A stretch of DNA of 51,198 nt. Origin: an uncultured Pseudomonadota bacterium (GTDB lineage: Bacteria > Myxococcota_A > UBA796 > SXON01). The stretch is from contig CAIMSU010000327.1 in the NCBI GenBank assembly GCA_903844155.1, positions 1-51,198 on the forward strand. Reading direction: 5' to 3'. A program made the translations under genes and the position numbers. Of the stretch, positions 42,703-50,734 are shown piece by piece. How positions within the stretch are numbered: the first letter of the stretch is position 1; every line of letters starts with the position of its first letter. The notes beneath the pieces were generated by a model. The model was not told where the DNA came from, searched no databases, and worked only from the letters and a program-made list of their open reading frames with translations.

Positions 42703-43179
42703 TCAGCCGTGGTGGTACGGCTCCCCCGCCCGGATCGTGCACGCCCGGTAGATCTGCTCGACCAGCACGACGCGAGCGACGGCGTGGTTCAGCACCATGG
42801 GCGAGAGCGACAGCGTCAGCCGCGCGCGTTCGCGGACCGCCGGAGCGTGCCCGTATGCGCCCCCCATCGCGAACCACAGGGGCGTCGCGCCGGACATCGC
42901 GGCGTCATCCAGCAGCTTCGCCAGCCCCTCGCTGGTCCTGGACTCGCCCCGCTCGTCGACCGCGATGAGCCAACTCCTCGCCGGTAACGCCGTCAACAGG
43001 CGCTCGGCCTCCTCCGCACGCGCGGCTTCGTCGCCCGCACCCCCCGAGCGCGCCTTGGCCGGCCGAAAGACCTGCTCCTCGAACGGAAAATAGCGGTTGA
43101 CCCTGGCAGAGTAGTCGGCGACGGCGTCGTCGGCCCAGCCGGTCTTTCCGCCGCGGACGCTGGAGAGGACGATCTTCAG
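42703..43179 (-). CDS. rlmH: 23S rRNA (pseudouridine-1915-N3)-methyltransferase RlmH, apparent CTG start
   Basis: From CTG at 43179 the frame reads LKIVLSSVRGGKTGWADDAV and runs 158 residues, the normal RlmH length. It ends with the SPOUT knot 'FAMGGAYGHAPAVRERARL', 'LSLSPMVLNHAVARVVLVEQ' and 'YRACTIRAGEPYHHG'. The first ATG/GTG/TTG codon in this frame is a TTG at 42996, which would delete the first 61 residues. The CTG overlaps the rsfS stop as CTGA, just where a coupled ATGA/GTGA would be. RlmH methylates helix 69 of 23S rRNA, so it is expected to be intact. A sequencing error is the alternative. Confidence 0.85.
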   Translation of the reverse strand: MKIVLSSVRGGKTGWADDAVADYSARVNRYFPFEEQVFRPAKARSGGAGDEAARAEEAERLLTALPARSWLIAVDERGESRTSEGLAKLLDDAAMSGATPLWFAMGGAYGHAPAVRERARLTLSLSPMVLNHAVARVVLVEQIYRACTIRAGEPYHHG

Positions 43180-43592
43180 GACCGCGTCTCGGCCCTCTCG
43201 CCTTCGCTACGGCCCAGGCTGTCAACCGGCACCCGAGGCGCGTCGCCCCAGAGCCCGTCGAGGTCGTAGAACCCGCGCATCGCCTCGTCGAACACATGGA
43301 CGACGATGTCGCCAAAGTCGATGAGCACCCATCGGCCGGCGTCCATGCCCTCGACGCCCATCGGGCGGACCCCGCGCGCGCGCAGCTCGTCGATGACGCC
43401 CTGTGCGATCGCGGTGACCTGCCGGCGGTTGGTGCCGTGGCAGACGACGAACGCGTCACAAAACGACGAGACGACGTGCAGATCGTAGACGCAGACGTCC
43501 TCGGCCTTGCGCGCTGCGGCGGCGCGCGCGGCGGCGACGGCGAGATCGTGGGCGGCGGGGTCGAGCGGGAGATGGGGCTTCGTCGGGGTCAT
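43176..43592 (-). CDS. rsfS: Ribosome silencing factor RsfS
   Basis: 138 residues. 'ARKAEDVCVYDLHVVSSFCD', 'AFVVCHGTNRRQVTAIAQGV', 'GVEGMDAGRWVLIDFGDIVV' and 'HVFDEAMRGFYDLDGLWGDA' are the RsfS/Iojap pattern. It binds uL14 of the large subunit and stops premature joining of subunits. Lies between the lipoprotein gene and rlmH in a ribosome-linked minus-strand run, overlapping rlmH by 3 nt. Confidence 0.93.
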   Translation of the reverse strand: MTPTKPHLPLDPAAHDLAVAAARAAAARKAEDVCVYDLHVVSSFCDAFVVCHGTNRRQVTAIAQGVIDELRARGVRPMGVEGMDAGRWVLIDFGDIVVHVFDEAMRGFYDLDGLWGDAPRVPVDSLGRSEGERAETRS

Positions 43593-43607
43593 GCGGCTTC
43601 TACGGGG

Positions 43608-44429
43608 CTATGGGTGCGCTGGTGCGGTTGCTGAGGCGGCCTTCGGTGTGGCTGTTGGGGCGGCTACGCCGGGATCCTGTCGGAGGCCAGTGACGGCCAA
43701 TTTGATCGCGAGCGTTCGGGTGCGGTCGGGTGGCGTCGCCGACGGCGCCTCGGTGCCGTCCGGCGCGGTGATCGGGGGTACGGGCGAGGCGGCGGTCGCG
43801 GTGACATCGGCCAACACGCGCACCGAGGTGTCCTTGTCGATCCACACGGTCCCGGTCAGGGACACCGGGACCAGCGCCTCGCCCGTCGCCCGCTTCGGCG
43901 CCTTCTTCGCTCCCTTTATCGGAGGCGCCAGGCTGACGTCGTGGCGGATCGCCGCGCGTCCCTCCACCGTCTCGGCGCTGCCCGGACCATAGACGATGCG
44001 GCCGTCCGTGATCGCGACGATGTCCTCCCAGGAGTCCCAGCCAAGCGAGAGCTGCGCGCGGAAGGGTTCGGGGTCGCCGCGCGGGATCAGCGCCTGCCCG
44101 GAGAGGCCCTCAAACGCCTTCGCGTCGAAGATCAGCCAGTGGGTCGTTGGCTTTCCGTCGTTCGTCGCCTCGTATTCCCAGTGGTCGCGGTCCTTCCACT
44201 TGAGCGACAACGTGGACTCGCGGACGGTGGAACGCCCGGCGCTGACGCGCGTGTCCGACGTGCTGGACTGGAAGACGAAGGAGCCGATGTCCTCCAGCGT
44301 GCCGAAGGTGACGTGCTCGGACGCGACCTCGGGGGTGACGACGGGCGCTTGCGGTTTTGAGCCGCTGCAACCGGCGAGAATGCCGAGGCCGACCCACACG
44401 CTCGCTGGTGCTCTACCGGCCACGCGCAC
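43608..44429 (-). CDS. Lipoprotein of unknown function
   Basis: 273 residues from GTG 44429, overlapping the end of obgE by 17 nt. Signal [21 protein letters not shown] (lipobox LAGC). The body has 'TFGTLEDIGSFVFQSSTSDT', 'LSLKWKDRDHWEYEATNDGK' and 'TGTVWIDKDTSVRVLADVTA', strands that recall LolA/LppX-like lipid-carrier half-barrels, but I cannot assign a family. It ends in a low-complexity Ala/Pro/Thr tail. Its place between obgE and rsfS suggests co-transcription only. Confidence 0.7.
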   Translation of the reverse strand: MRVAGRAPASVWVGLGILAGCSGSKPQAPVVTPEVASEHVTFGTLEDIGSFVFQSSTSDTRVSAGRSTVRESTLSLKWKDRDHWEYEATNDGKPTTHWLIFDAKAFEGLSGQALIPRGDPEPFRAQLSLGWDSWEDIVAITDGRIVYGPGSAETVEGRAAIRHDVSLAPPIKGAKKAPKRATGEALVPVSLTGTVWIDKDTSVRVLADVTATAASPVPPITAPDGTEAPSATPPDRTRTLAIKLAVTGLRQDPGVAAPTATPKAASATAPAHP

Positions 44430-45483
44430 CCTGCAGCGCAGCCCAGACCCGGTACACCAGCGCCTGCACGCCCTCCCCGGTCACCGCGGAGATCACGAGC
44501 GTCTCCGCCGGGAAAATCGCGCGGGCGGCGGCGATCTCCGCGGGGGTCGCCGTGTCGGCCTGGGTGAGCACGATCAACTCGGGGCGGTCGAGCATGGCCG
44601 CATCATAGCGCCGAAGCTCGTCCCGGATCACGCGGTAGCGATCGAGCAGGGGCGCCGGGTCACGCGGGGGCGGGTCCGCGTCGTCGTCGGCATCGTCGGC
44701 CGGCTCGGGCGCGGGGCCCAGCTCCGCGAGCGAGACCAGGTGCAACAGGAGCTTGGTGCGGTCCACGTGACGCAGGAATTGGTGGCCGAGCCCCTTGCCT
44801 TCGGCCGCCCCCTCGATCAAGCCGGGGATGTCGGCGACAACGAAGCTCCCCGTGTCGCCGACCGAAACGACGCCGAGCATCGGGGCCAGCGTGGTGAACG
44901 GGTAGTCAGCGATCTTCGGCCGAGCCGCGGAGATACGGGCGATGAGAGTGGACTTTCCGGCGTTCGGGAAGCCGAGCAGGCCAACATCCGCGAGGAGCTT
45001 CAACTCCAGGCGCAGGTTGATGCTGACGCCGGGCTCGCCAGGCGTGGTCTGGCGCGGCGCGCGGTTGGTGCTGGTCTTGAAGTGGATGTTCCCTAGCCCG
45101 CCCTTCCCGCCCGGACACGCCGTCCGGCGCTCCTCGTTCGCGAGGAGTTCAAAGAGCAGGAGACCCTCGTGATCGGGCCCCGCGTCGCGATCGTAGACCA
45201 TCGTACCGACAGGGACATGAACCTCGAGATCCTTCCCGCGCGCGCCCGTGCGAAGCCGGTACTGCCCGTGCTCGCCGTCCTCGGCCGCCCATTGGGTCCG
45301 GTGCCGCAGGTCCAGCAACGTGCCGACCCCCTCGTCCGCGACGAACACGACTGCGCCGCCGTCCCCGCCGTCGCCCCCATCGGGACCGCCCATCGGGACG
45401 TACTTCTCCTTCCGGAACGACGAGCTTCCACGCCCGCCCCGCCCGGAGCGCACGGTCATCTCGACTTCGTCGACAAAACGCAT
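44413..45483 (-). CDS. obgE: Obg GTPase
   Basis: 356 residues. The Gly-rich Obg domain ([20 protein letters not shown], '[20 protein letters not shown]', '[20 protein letters not shown]') precedes the G domain: G1 [10 protein letters not shown]2 '[11 protein letters not shown]', G3 '[11 protein letters not shown]'. G4 reads LTQAD in place of the usual (N/T)KxD, losing the Lys. G5 is 'VISAVTGEG'. An acidic loop ('[12 protein letters not shown]') is inserted before G4. Obg proteins bind the 50S subunit in assembly and stress control. The genes rplU-rpmA-obgE are in the standard order. Confidence 0.95.
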   Translation of the reverse strand: MRFVDEVEMTVRSGRGGRGSSSFRKEKYVPMGGPDGGDGGDGGAVVFVADEGVGTLLDLRHRTQWAAEDGEHGQYRLRTGARGKDLEVHVPVGTMVYDRDAGPDHEGLLLFELLANEERRTACPGGKGGLGNIHFKTSTNRAPRQTTPGEPGVSINLRLELKLLADVGLLGFPNAGKSTLIARISAARPKIADYPFTTLAPMLGVVSVGDTGSFVVADIPGLIEGAAEGKGLGHQFLRHVDRTKLLLHLVSLAELGPAPEPADDADDDADPPPRDPAPLLDRYRVIRDELRRYDAAMLDRPELIVLTQADTATPAEIAAARAIFPAETLVISAVTGEGVQALVYRVWAALQGARGR

Positions 45484-45527
45484 CAGCCGGACGTCCGGAC
45501 TGGCGCGATCATCTCAAGAAGGCCGAT

Positions 45528-45785
45528 CTACGCCTCGACCGGGAGGATCGAGATGAAGCTCTTGTTCTGGCGCGAGTGGAACTTGACCTTGCCGTCCGCC
45601 GTCGCGAAGAGCGTCCAGTCGCGGCCGATGCCCACGTTCGTGCCCGCGTGGAACACGGTGCCAAGCTGGCGGACGAGGATGCTGCCAGACGTGACGACCT
45701 GCCCGTCGTGGCGCTTGACGCCACGGTACTGCGGGTTGGAGTCACGGCCGTTGCGCGAGGAGCCTTGGCCTTTTTTGTGTGCCAT
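45528..45785 (-). CDS. rpmA: 50S ribosomal protein L27
   Basis: 85 residues: [20 protein letters not shown], then '[20 protein letters not shown]' and '[12 protein letters not shown]'. Standard bL27, whose N-terminus reaches the peptidyl-transferase centre. GGAAG precedes the ATG. Between rplU and obgE. Confidence 0.97.
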   Translation of the reverse strand: MAHKKGQGSSRNGRDSNPQYRGVKRHDGQVVTSGSILVRQLGTVFHAGTNVGIGRDWTLFATADGKVKFHSRQNKSFISILPVEA

Positions 45786-45818
45786 AGTCGTTCTTCCGAG
45801 TGTGCGAGGGGTGCTGGA

Positions 45819-46127
45819 TCAGCCGCTGATCGCGTCGATCTTGAGGACGGAGAGGCTCGCCCGGCCATTCTTCTGCTTGCGACGACGCTGGCGATGCAGG
45901 TAGCGCATCCCCTCGGTCTTCGCGCCCTTGTCGTGCGAGACGACGGTCGCTGAGACCGCCGCGCCTGCGACATGCGGCGTGCCGACGCGAACCGAGTCGC
46001 CCCCGACGAGTAGGACCTGATCGAGCGAGACGGACGAGCCGACCTCGGCCGCGACACGGTCAACGACGAGGGTAGAACCCTCAGAGACGCGGTACTGCTT
46101 ACCACCAGAGACAACGACGGCGTACAT
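45819..46127 (-). CDS. rplU: 50S ribosomal protein L21
   Basis: 102 residues: [20 protein letters not shown], '[20 protein letters not shown]' and '[20 protein letters not shown]', the bL21 pattern that contacts 23S rRNA. AAGG precedes the ATG. First gene of the rplU-rpmA-obgE run; its promoter must lie in 46128-46178. Confidence 0.96.
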   Translation of the reverse strand: MYAVVVSGGKQYRVSEGSTLVVDRVAAEVGSSVSLDQVLLVGGDSVRVGTPHVAGAAVSATVVSHDKGAKTEGMRYLHRQRRRKQKNGRASLSVLKIDAISG

Positions 46128-46178
46128 GATCGACCTTACCTGAAAGCCGGGCGGGTTTATGTGATCGGGGGCGTGGTG

Positions 46179-47399
46179 TCAAGGCGGTGGGCGGCCGCCA
46201 CGCCAAGACGGCGACTCCGGCGGGATCCACGGTTCCCCCGCGGGCGGGATCCAGGTCTTCCGCGCGAGCGCATCGCGGGCATGCTCGCGGACGATGGGGT
46301 CGGGGTCCTGGGACAGCGACGTGAGGCGTGCTTCGACGCCGGGGGACGGAAGGGCACGGAACCGCCGGAGCGCCGTGTAGCGGACGCGCGGGCGAGGATC
46401 GTTGAGCCAACGCTCGAATACGAGGCCAGCGTCGGGCGGACCGGGATCGCACCAGGGCAGGTTGTAGTAGACGCCCTCGATCAGCGCGATGTCGACATCC
46501 TCATCGTCGTCCGTCCCCTGGAGCCGCCGGCTGACGCCGAGCATGGGGACCGTCGGCAGTCCAGCCTCTCCGGGCACTTCAAGCGGCGGCGTGAACCGGC
46601 CCTCGCGCGCATACGCGGGCAGGCGCGGGCCGTGGAGCGGCCGGTCGTCGTCGTAGCTCCGGCGGGCGCCGTCGTAGCCACCCGCGAGGCGCACCGCTTC
46701 GAAGGCCCAGGATGTGCGGAAGATGTGGACTTTCTCCTCGGTGATCAAGCGCTCCCGGCGTTCCACGCGCGCCATCCGGGGCTCGGCGAGGCCGCGGCCG
46801 AACGTCAGCCAGTGATGGCCCCTCCCGGCGTCGCGCAGCCCGGCGTCGCGCAGCCCAGCGGGCGCGCCCCCCAGCGCACCGACGTGCCGATGTGGCACCA
46901 GCCGGGACCGGGCCATGATGAACACCGCGCCGGCCAACTGCCGTAGGCGCGCCCAGAGGCTCCGAGCCGACTGAACCCGCTCCCAACCCGGCCAGCGGTC
47001 CTCCTCGACGAGCATTCGAAGCCGTCGCGGCCTGGGGAGCTCGGCGATGGGCCGAAACCGCGAGTCTGGCGAGTCCGCATGGGCCCAGAGAAGCCCGCGC
47101 TCGGTCAATACGTAGTCCACCGCGCGGCCGGGCCCGAAGTGTGGCGCGTGCCAGGGCCGGCCGTCCCCGGTCATCACACAGCCAACGGACGTGCCGCCCA
47201 GGGCGAGGACACCCATCGTCTGCCCACGTTCCCACATCCAGCACGCGTCCTCGCCGCCGTGCCGGAACCAGGTCCATGCGCCTCTCATCGTGAAGGGCAT
47301 CGCGTACCGGATCGTCCAGCCGCGGGCCTCCAGCATCGCCACGAGCGCCTCGGACTGCAGCCGTTGTTTCGCGACGGCAGCGGGATCGTCGAGCCACAT
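46179..47399 (-). CDS. Uncharacterised protein with C-terminal HEAT-like repeats
   Basis: 406 residues. The N-terminal 250 residues are Trp- and Arg-rich ('WTIRYAMPFTMRGAWTWFRH', 'GEDACWMWERGQTMGV') without known motif. Residues about 330-380 ('VFERWLNDPRPRVRYTALRR', 'RLTSLSQDPDPIVREHARDA') are two HEAT-type helical pairs used for protein contacts. Near 200 there is a 'AGLRDAGLRDAGRG' duplication. -10-like TAGAAT sits 6 nt before the ATG, with no Shine-Dalgarno. Divergent from the first Uma2 repeat gene. Function unknown. Confidence 0.6.
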   Translation of the reverse strand: MWLDDPAAVAKQRLQSEALVAMLEARGWTIRYAMPFTMRGAWTWFRHGGEDACWMWERGQTMGVLALGGTSVGCVMTGDGRPWHAPHFGPGRAVDYVLTERGLLWAHADSPDSRFRPIAELPRPRRLRMLVEEDRWPGWERVQSARSLWARLRQLAGAVFIMARSRLVPHRHVGALGGAPAGLRDAGLRDAGRGHHWLTFGRGLAEPRMARVERRERLITEEKVHIFRTSWAFEAVRLAGGYDGARRSYDDDRPLHGPRLPAYAREGRFTPPLEVPGEAGLPTVPMLGVSRRLQGTDDDEDVDIALIEGVYYNLPWCDPGPPDAGLVFERWLNDPRPRVRYTALRRFRALPSPGVEARLTSLSQDPDPIVREHARDALARKTWIPPAGEPWIPPESPSWRGGRPPP

Positions 47400-47430
47400 C
47401 CCGACATTCTACACCCGCGCACAGGAGCCG

Positions 47431-47459
47431 TTGATTGTCAGCCGATTTGTCGCTACTCT
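47431..47459 (+). promoter_or_regulatory. Leaderless promoter of Uma2 copy A
   Basis: TTGATT (47431-47436), 17-nt spacer and TACTCT (47454-47459); the ATG is 6 nt further on. The same -35, spacer length and position recur before copy B, while the surrounding bases differ. Confidence 0.6.
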
Positions 47460-47465
47460 CTCACC

Positions 47466-48281
47466 ATGTCGCACCCCCGCTCCGCCACCGTCCTCGGCCC
47501 CGGTCCGTTCAAGGCCCGGGATCTCCCGAGCGGCTCGAATTATGAGCTCGACGATGGGCACGCCGTGCTGTGCATGCCCACCAAGGGCCGCGGGGGTTCG
47601 GCCCAGCGACTGGGGGCGCAGGTGATCGGCTCCGATCCCCTGGTGCAGCACGCCGGGGTCGAGGTCGGCTTTCAGCTCGGAGAAGGGACGCTGCGGGCGC
47701 CGGATGTGGCCGTGATGGCGGGCGCTCCGGCCGACGGGTGGCAGCAGGAAGCCCCGCCCCTCGCGATCGAGTACGCGGACTCCGGGCAGGACGAGGACGA
47801 CCTGCACACGAAGATCGGCCAACTGCTCCGCGCGGGCACGCGCGCGGTGTGGGTGGTCCGACTGAATCGGATCCGGCAGGTGGAAGTCTACACGCTCGGC
47901 GCAGACGCGCAGGTTCGACGGACCGTGGCTCAGGCGAACGAACAGTTGACGCTCCCTGGCGTCCTCTCGCGTCCGGTGCCGGTCGCAGCCCTGTTTGATC
48001 GGGAGGCCGCCGACCACGCCACGTTTGAGAACCTGCTGGCCCGCTTCGACCTTACACACCCGGACGTCGCGCGCGACGAAGGGCGAGAGGAAGGGCGAGA
48101 GGAAGGGCGAGAGGAAGGGCGAGAGGAAGGGCGAGAGGAAGGGCGAGAGGAGGGGCGGCTGGCCGCGCTCCGCGACGCGGCGGGGCTCGTTCTCGCGGGG
48201 CGGGCTGGGGAGGCCGCTCAGGTTGACATTGCCGCGCTGGACGCCGCTGCGCTACTTCGGCTGATCGCCGGGCAGGCGTGA
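47466..48281 (+). CDS. Uma2-family putative endonuclease, copy A (7 EGR units)
   Basis: 271 residues from ATG 47466. The Uma2 fold shows 'LRAPDVAVMAGAPA', 'PPLAIEYADSGQDEDDLHTK' and 'QLLRAGTRAVWVVRLNRIRQ', a PD-(D/E)xK arrangement in which D, E and K can be assigned. Residues about 201-229 are a charged helix of tandem EGRE units (seven EGR in all), then a short hydrophobic C-terminus ('LDAAALLRLIAGQA'). Nearly identical over the first 200 residues to copy B at 49961. Probably cytoplasmic. Role of the family is not established. Confidence 0.88.
   Translation: MSHPRSATVLGPGPFKARDLPSGSNYELDDGHAVLCMPTKGRGGSAQRLGAQVIGSDPLVQHAGVEVGFQLGEGTLRAPDVAVMAGAPADGWQQEAPPLAIEYADSGQDEDDLHTKIGQLLRAGTRAVWVVRLNRIRQVEVYTLGADAQVRRTVAQANEQLTLPGVLSRPVPVAALFDREAADHATFENLLARFDLTHPDVARDEGREEGREEGREEGREEGREEGREEGRLAALRDAAGLVLAGRAGEAAQVDIAALDAAALLRLIAGQA
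48078..48149 (+). repeat. Six perfect 12-bp coding repeats in Uma2 copy A
   Basis: The unit GAAGGGCGAGAG occurs six times head to tail, coding EGRE each time. Being a multiple of three, gain or loss by slippage keeps the frame. Confidence 0.85.
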
Positions 48282-48291
48282 GCGAAACGGG

Positions 48292-48579
48292 ATGCGTGGG
48301 CCATGGCTGTTCATGGGCCTCGCGCTCGCGGGTTGCGCGCGCCCGACGGCGCCGGCGGGGTACTTTTCGGCGTGTGGACCCTCGGACACGGCGATGGGGG
48401 ACAGCGCCTCAGCCGGCCCGTGCGCCGACGGGCTGATCTGCTGGGACGGCGGGCCTGCCAGCGCGTACTGCACGTTGACCTGCCGTCACGACCGCGACTG
48501 CCCGGCGGAGAGCACTGGGGAGGCCACGTACTGCAACACGGCCTACGGCGTGTGCGACACTCCCCTTCACGCCATGTAG
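48292..48579 (+). CDS. Small Cys-rich lipoprotein
   Basis: 95 residues from ATG 48292. Signal MRGPWLFMGLALAGC (lipobox LAGC). The mature part has eight Cys in 'ACGPSD', 'PCADGLICW', 'YCTLTCRHDRDCP' and 'YCNTAYGVCD', a spacing typical of disulfide-rich exported domains on myxobacterial lipoproteins. Starts 10 nt after Uma2 copy A and converges with the FG-GAP gene (8 nt between). Function unknown. Confidence 0.7.
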   Translation: MRGPWLFMGLALAGCARPTAPAGYFSACGPSDTAMGDSASAGPCADGLICWDGGPASAYCTLTCRHDRDCPAESTGEATYCNTAYGVCDTPLHAM

Positions 48580-48587
48580 GCCCCGGG

Positions 48588-49898
48588 TCACGCCCCCGAC
48601 CTCAACAGGTATAGCGACGACCCCGTCGCCAGGATCGCGTCGCTCACACCGTCCCCGTCGAGATCGCCGGTCCAGGAGGCGTCCTCGTAGGAGATGGGCC
48701 AGCCGGTCCAGGCTTGCGTGACGGCGACGTTGCAGAGGGCGCGCGTCGTGAGCGCCTCGACGGGGCCGTTCGTGACCGTCACAACGCCCTGGGCGCCGGT
48801 GTCCCAGATGCCTGCGGACGACGCCTGGAGGTTGAGTTCGAGCAGATCCGGTGCTCCATTGCCGCCGAAGTCGCCGATGCCGACCTCGCCGAACGTGCTC
48901 GGGATCTCGACCGGCGGCTCGCCCGAGCTGATCGGACCACGCCAGATCAACGCAGGAATGCCCCCCAACCGGGTCGGCGCGCTCGCGACGAGGTCGTTCA
49001 CGCCGTCGCCGTCGACGTCGGTGATGGAGACGCCCCCAGCGTCGATGGCATCGGGCGGCGGCGTCAGGACGATCGGGGCGGCGTCGAGGGAGTAGGTGCC
49101 GGGCGAGAACGGACCCGTGACCGCGTGGATCTCGGTGCCGGGCAGGCCACAGGGTCCGTCGCTGGCCTGGATCACGAACACGAGGTCGGGGACACCGTCG
49201 CCGTCGATGTCGCCGACGGCGGCGAACTCCTGCTTGTTGACGTCGCTGTCGGCCCACTCGATGTCCCCGGCGGCGCCAAGCGGCTCCGTCGCGGTCAGCG
49301 GCCCCGGGCGGATCCAGGTCTGCCCGGCGGCTTTGACGACGAGGTCGAGGACGTCGTCGCCGTCCATGTCCGCTGCCCAGATCGCCTCGCCGGCGGCCAG
49401 AGCCCCGGCCCCCGGACTCGCGGCAGCGGCGTCTCCCTTGATCTCCAGGTGCGGCGTGTCCCAGGTGATCGGGTCGACGACGGGGCCGGTGAAGACGAGG
49501 ACCTGGCCGACGTTCCGGTCCGCATCCGGCAGCCCCATCAGCAGGTCTGCGACGCCGTCGCCGGTGAGGTCCGCGATGAGCGGACGCGCGCTCGCGTCCG
49601 ACTCGGTCCAGATGTCCGTCGCCGTCGCCCACCCATCCCCGTCGAACCGGGTGACGGTGGTGCCGGTACCCACGTAGATCTGCGGCACGCCTGTGCCCTC
49701 GAGGTCGCCGATGGCGATTCCATAGGCTCGGTTTGGGAGCACCAGGGGAGCTGGCAGCTCGACAGTGGCGTCCGCGGTGACCGTGTAGGCGGCGCAGCCG
49801 CTGTCGCCCCCAGCCGCGCACGAGTCGACGCTGTCGGCCGCCTTGGGGTGACAGGCGAGGAGGGCGACGGGTAGAAGCAAGCCGAACGCGCCACGCAT
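48588..49898 (-). CDS. FG-GAP repeat lipoprotein
   Basis: 436 residues. Signal MRGAFGLLLPVALLAC (lipobox LLAC), then a short Asp/Ser tether ('ADSVDSCAAGGDSG'). Six or seven FG-GAP/VCBS-type repeats follow ('PLIADLTGDGVADLLMGLPD', 'IWAADMDGDDVLDLVVKAAG', 'AAVGDIDGDGVPDLVFVIQA', 'SITDVDGDGVNDLVASAP', 'ASWTGDLDGDGVSDAILATG'), each with a DxDGDGxxD calcium loop, so the protein is probably a seven-bladed propeller on the cell surface. -10-like TACGAT (49910-49905) lies 6 nt before the ATG. Divergent from Uma2 copy B. Confidence 0.85.
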   Translation of the reverse strand: MRGAFGLLLPVALLACHPKAADSVDSCAAGGDSGCAAYTVTADATVELPAPLVLPNRAYGIAIGDLEGTGVPQIYVGTGTTVTRFDGDGWATATDIWTESDASARPLIADLTGDGVADLLMGLPDADRNVGQVLVFTGPVVDPITWDTPHLEIKGDAAAASPGAGALAAGEAIWAADMDGDDVLDLVVKAAGQTWIRPGPLTATEPLGAAGDIEWADSDVNKQEFAAVGDIDGDGVPDLVFVIQASDGPCGLPGTEIHAVTGPFSPGTYSLDAAPIVLTPPPDAIDAGGVSITDVDGDGVNDLVASAPTRLGGIPALIWRGPISSGEPPVEIPSTFGEVGIGDFGGNGAPDLLELNLQASSAGIWDTGAQGVVTVTNGPVEALTTRALCNVAVTQAWTGWPISYEDASWTGDLDGDGVSDAILATGSSLYLLRSGA

Positions 49899-49925
49899 CC
49901 CCCAATCGTAACATCAACAATCCCG

Positions 49926-49954
49926 TTGATTCCGCGCCGGAATGTCGCTACGCT
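49926..49954 (+). promoter_or_regulatory. Leaderless promoter of Uma2 copy B
   Basis: TTGATT (49926-49931), 17-nt spacer and TACGCT (49949-49954), 6 nt before the ATG; same layout as copy A. Confidence 0.6.
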
Positions 49955-49960
49955 TCCCGC

Positions 49961-50734
49961 ATGTCGCACCCTCGCTCCGCCACCGTCCTCGGCCCCGGCC
50001 CATTCAAGGCCCGGGATCTCCCCAGCGGCTGCAGCTACGAGCTCGACGATGGCCACGCCGTGCTCTGCATGCCCACAAAGGGCCGCGGAGGATCGGCCCA
50101 GCGACTTGGGGCGCAGGTCATCGGCTCCGATCCGCTGGTCCAGCACGCCGGGGTCGAGGTCGGCTTTCAGCTCGGCGAGGGCACGCTCCGAGCGCCGGAC
50201 GTCGCCGTGATGCGGCTCGCCCCCGCCAATGGCTGGCAACAGGAAGCGCCGCCGCTGGCCATCGAATACGCGGACTCAGGGCAGGACGAGGACGACCTGC
50301 AGGTGAAAATCGACCAATTGCTCCGCGCGGGGACTCGGGCCGTCTGGGTCGTCCGGCTGCACCGGATCCGGCAGGTCGAGGTGTACACCCTCGGCGCAAG
50401 CGGTCTGGTCCAGCGCACGGTCGCGCAGGCGAACGAGGAGTTGACGCTCCCCGGCGTCCTGTCGCGGCCGGTTCCCGTGGTGGCGCTGTTTGATCGCGAC
50501 GCCGCCGACCAGGCTACCTTTGAAAACCTGCTGGCCCGATTTGGGTTCATCCACCCAGACATTGCCCGGGAGGAAGGGCGTGAGGAAGGGCGTGAGGAAG
50601 GGCGTGAGGAAGGGCGGCTCAGCGCGTTACGCGCGGCCGTGGCGCTCATCGTCGGTGCGGACGTCGATCTGAACGGGAAGGCTGCCGACGAATTGCTTGC
50701 GCTGATCGCGGGCAACGCCCGACGACCCGGGTAG
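49961..50734 (+). CDS. Uma2-family putative endonuclease, copy B (4 EGR units)
   Basis: 257 residues. The first 200 residues match copy A almost throughout (MSHPRSATVLGPGPFKARDL; 'RAPDVAVMRLAPANGWQQEA'; 'LAIEYADSGQDEDDLQVKID'). The EGRE helix has four EGR units rather than seven and the C-terminus differs ('VALIVGADVDLNGKAADELL'). The PD-(D/E)xK residues are kept. The two genes sit 2.5 kb apart with lipoproteins between, so this is a duplication of gene and promoter. Confidence 0.88.
   Translation: MSHPRSATVLGPGPFKARDLPSGCSYELDDGHAVLCMPTKGRGGSAQRLGAQVIGSDPLVQHAGVEVGFQLGEGTLRAPDVAVMRLAPANGWQQEAPPLAIEYADSGQDEDDLQVKIDQLLRAGTRAVWVVRLHRIRQVEVYTLGASGLVQRTVAQANEELTLPGVLSRPVPVVALFDRDAADQATFENLLARFGFIHPDIAREEGREEGREEGREEGRLSALRAAVALIVGADVDLNGKAADELLALIAGNARRPG
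50573..50608 (+). repeat. Three perfect 12-bp coding repeats in Uma2 copy B
   Basis: The unit GAAGGGCGTGAG occurs three times. It differs from the copy A unit by one base, and that base is uniform within each array. Confidence 0.85.
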
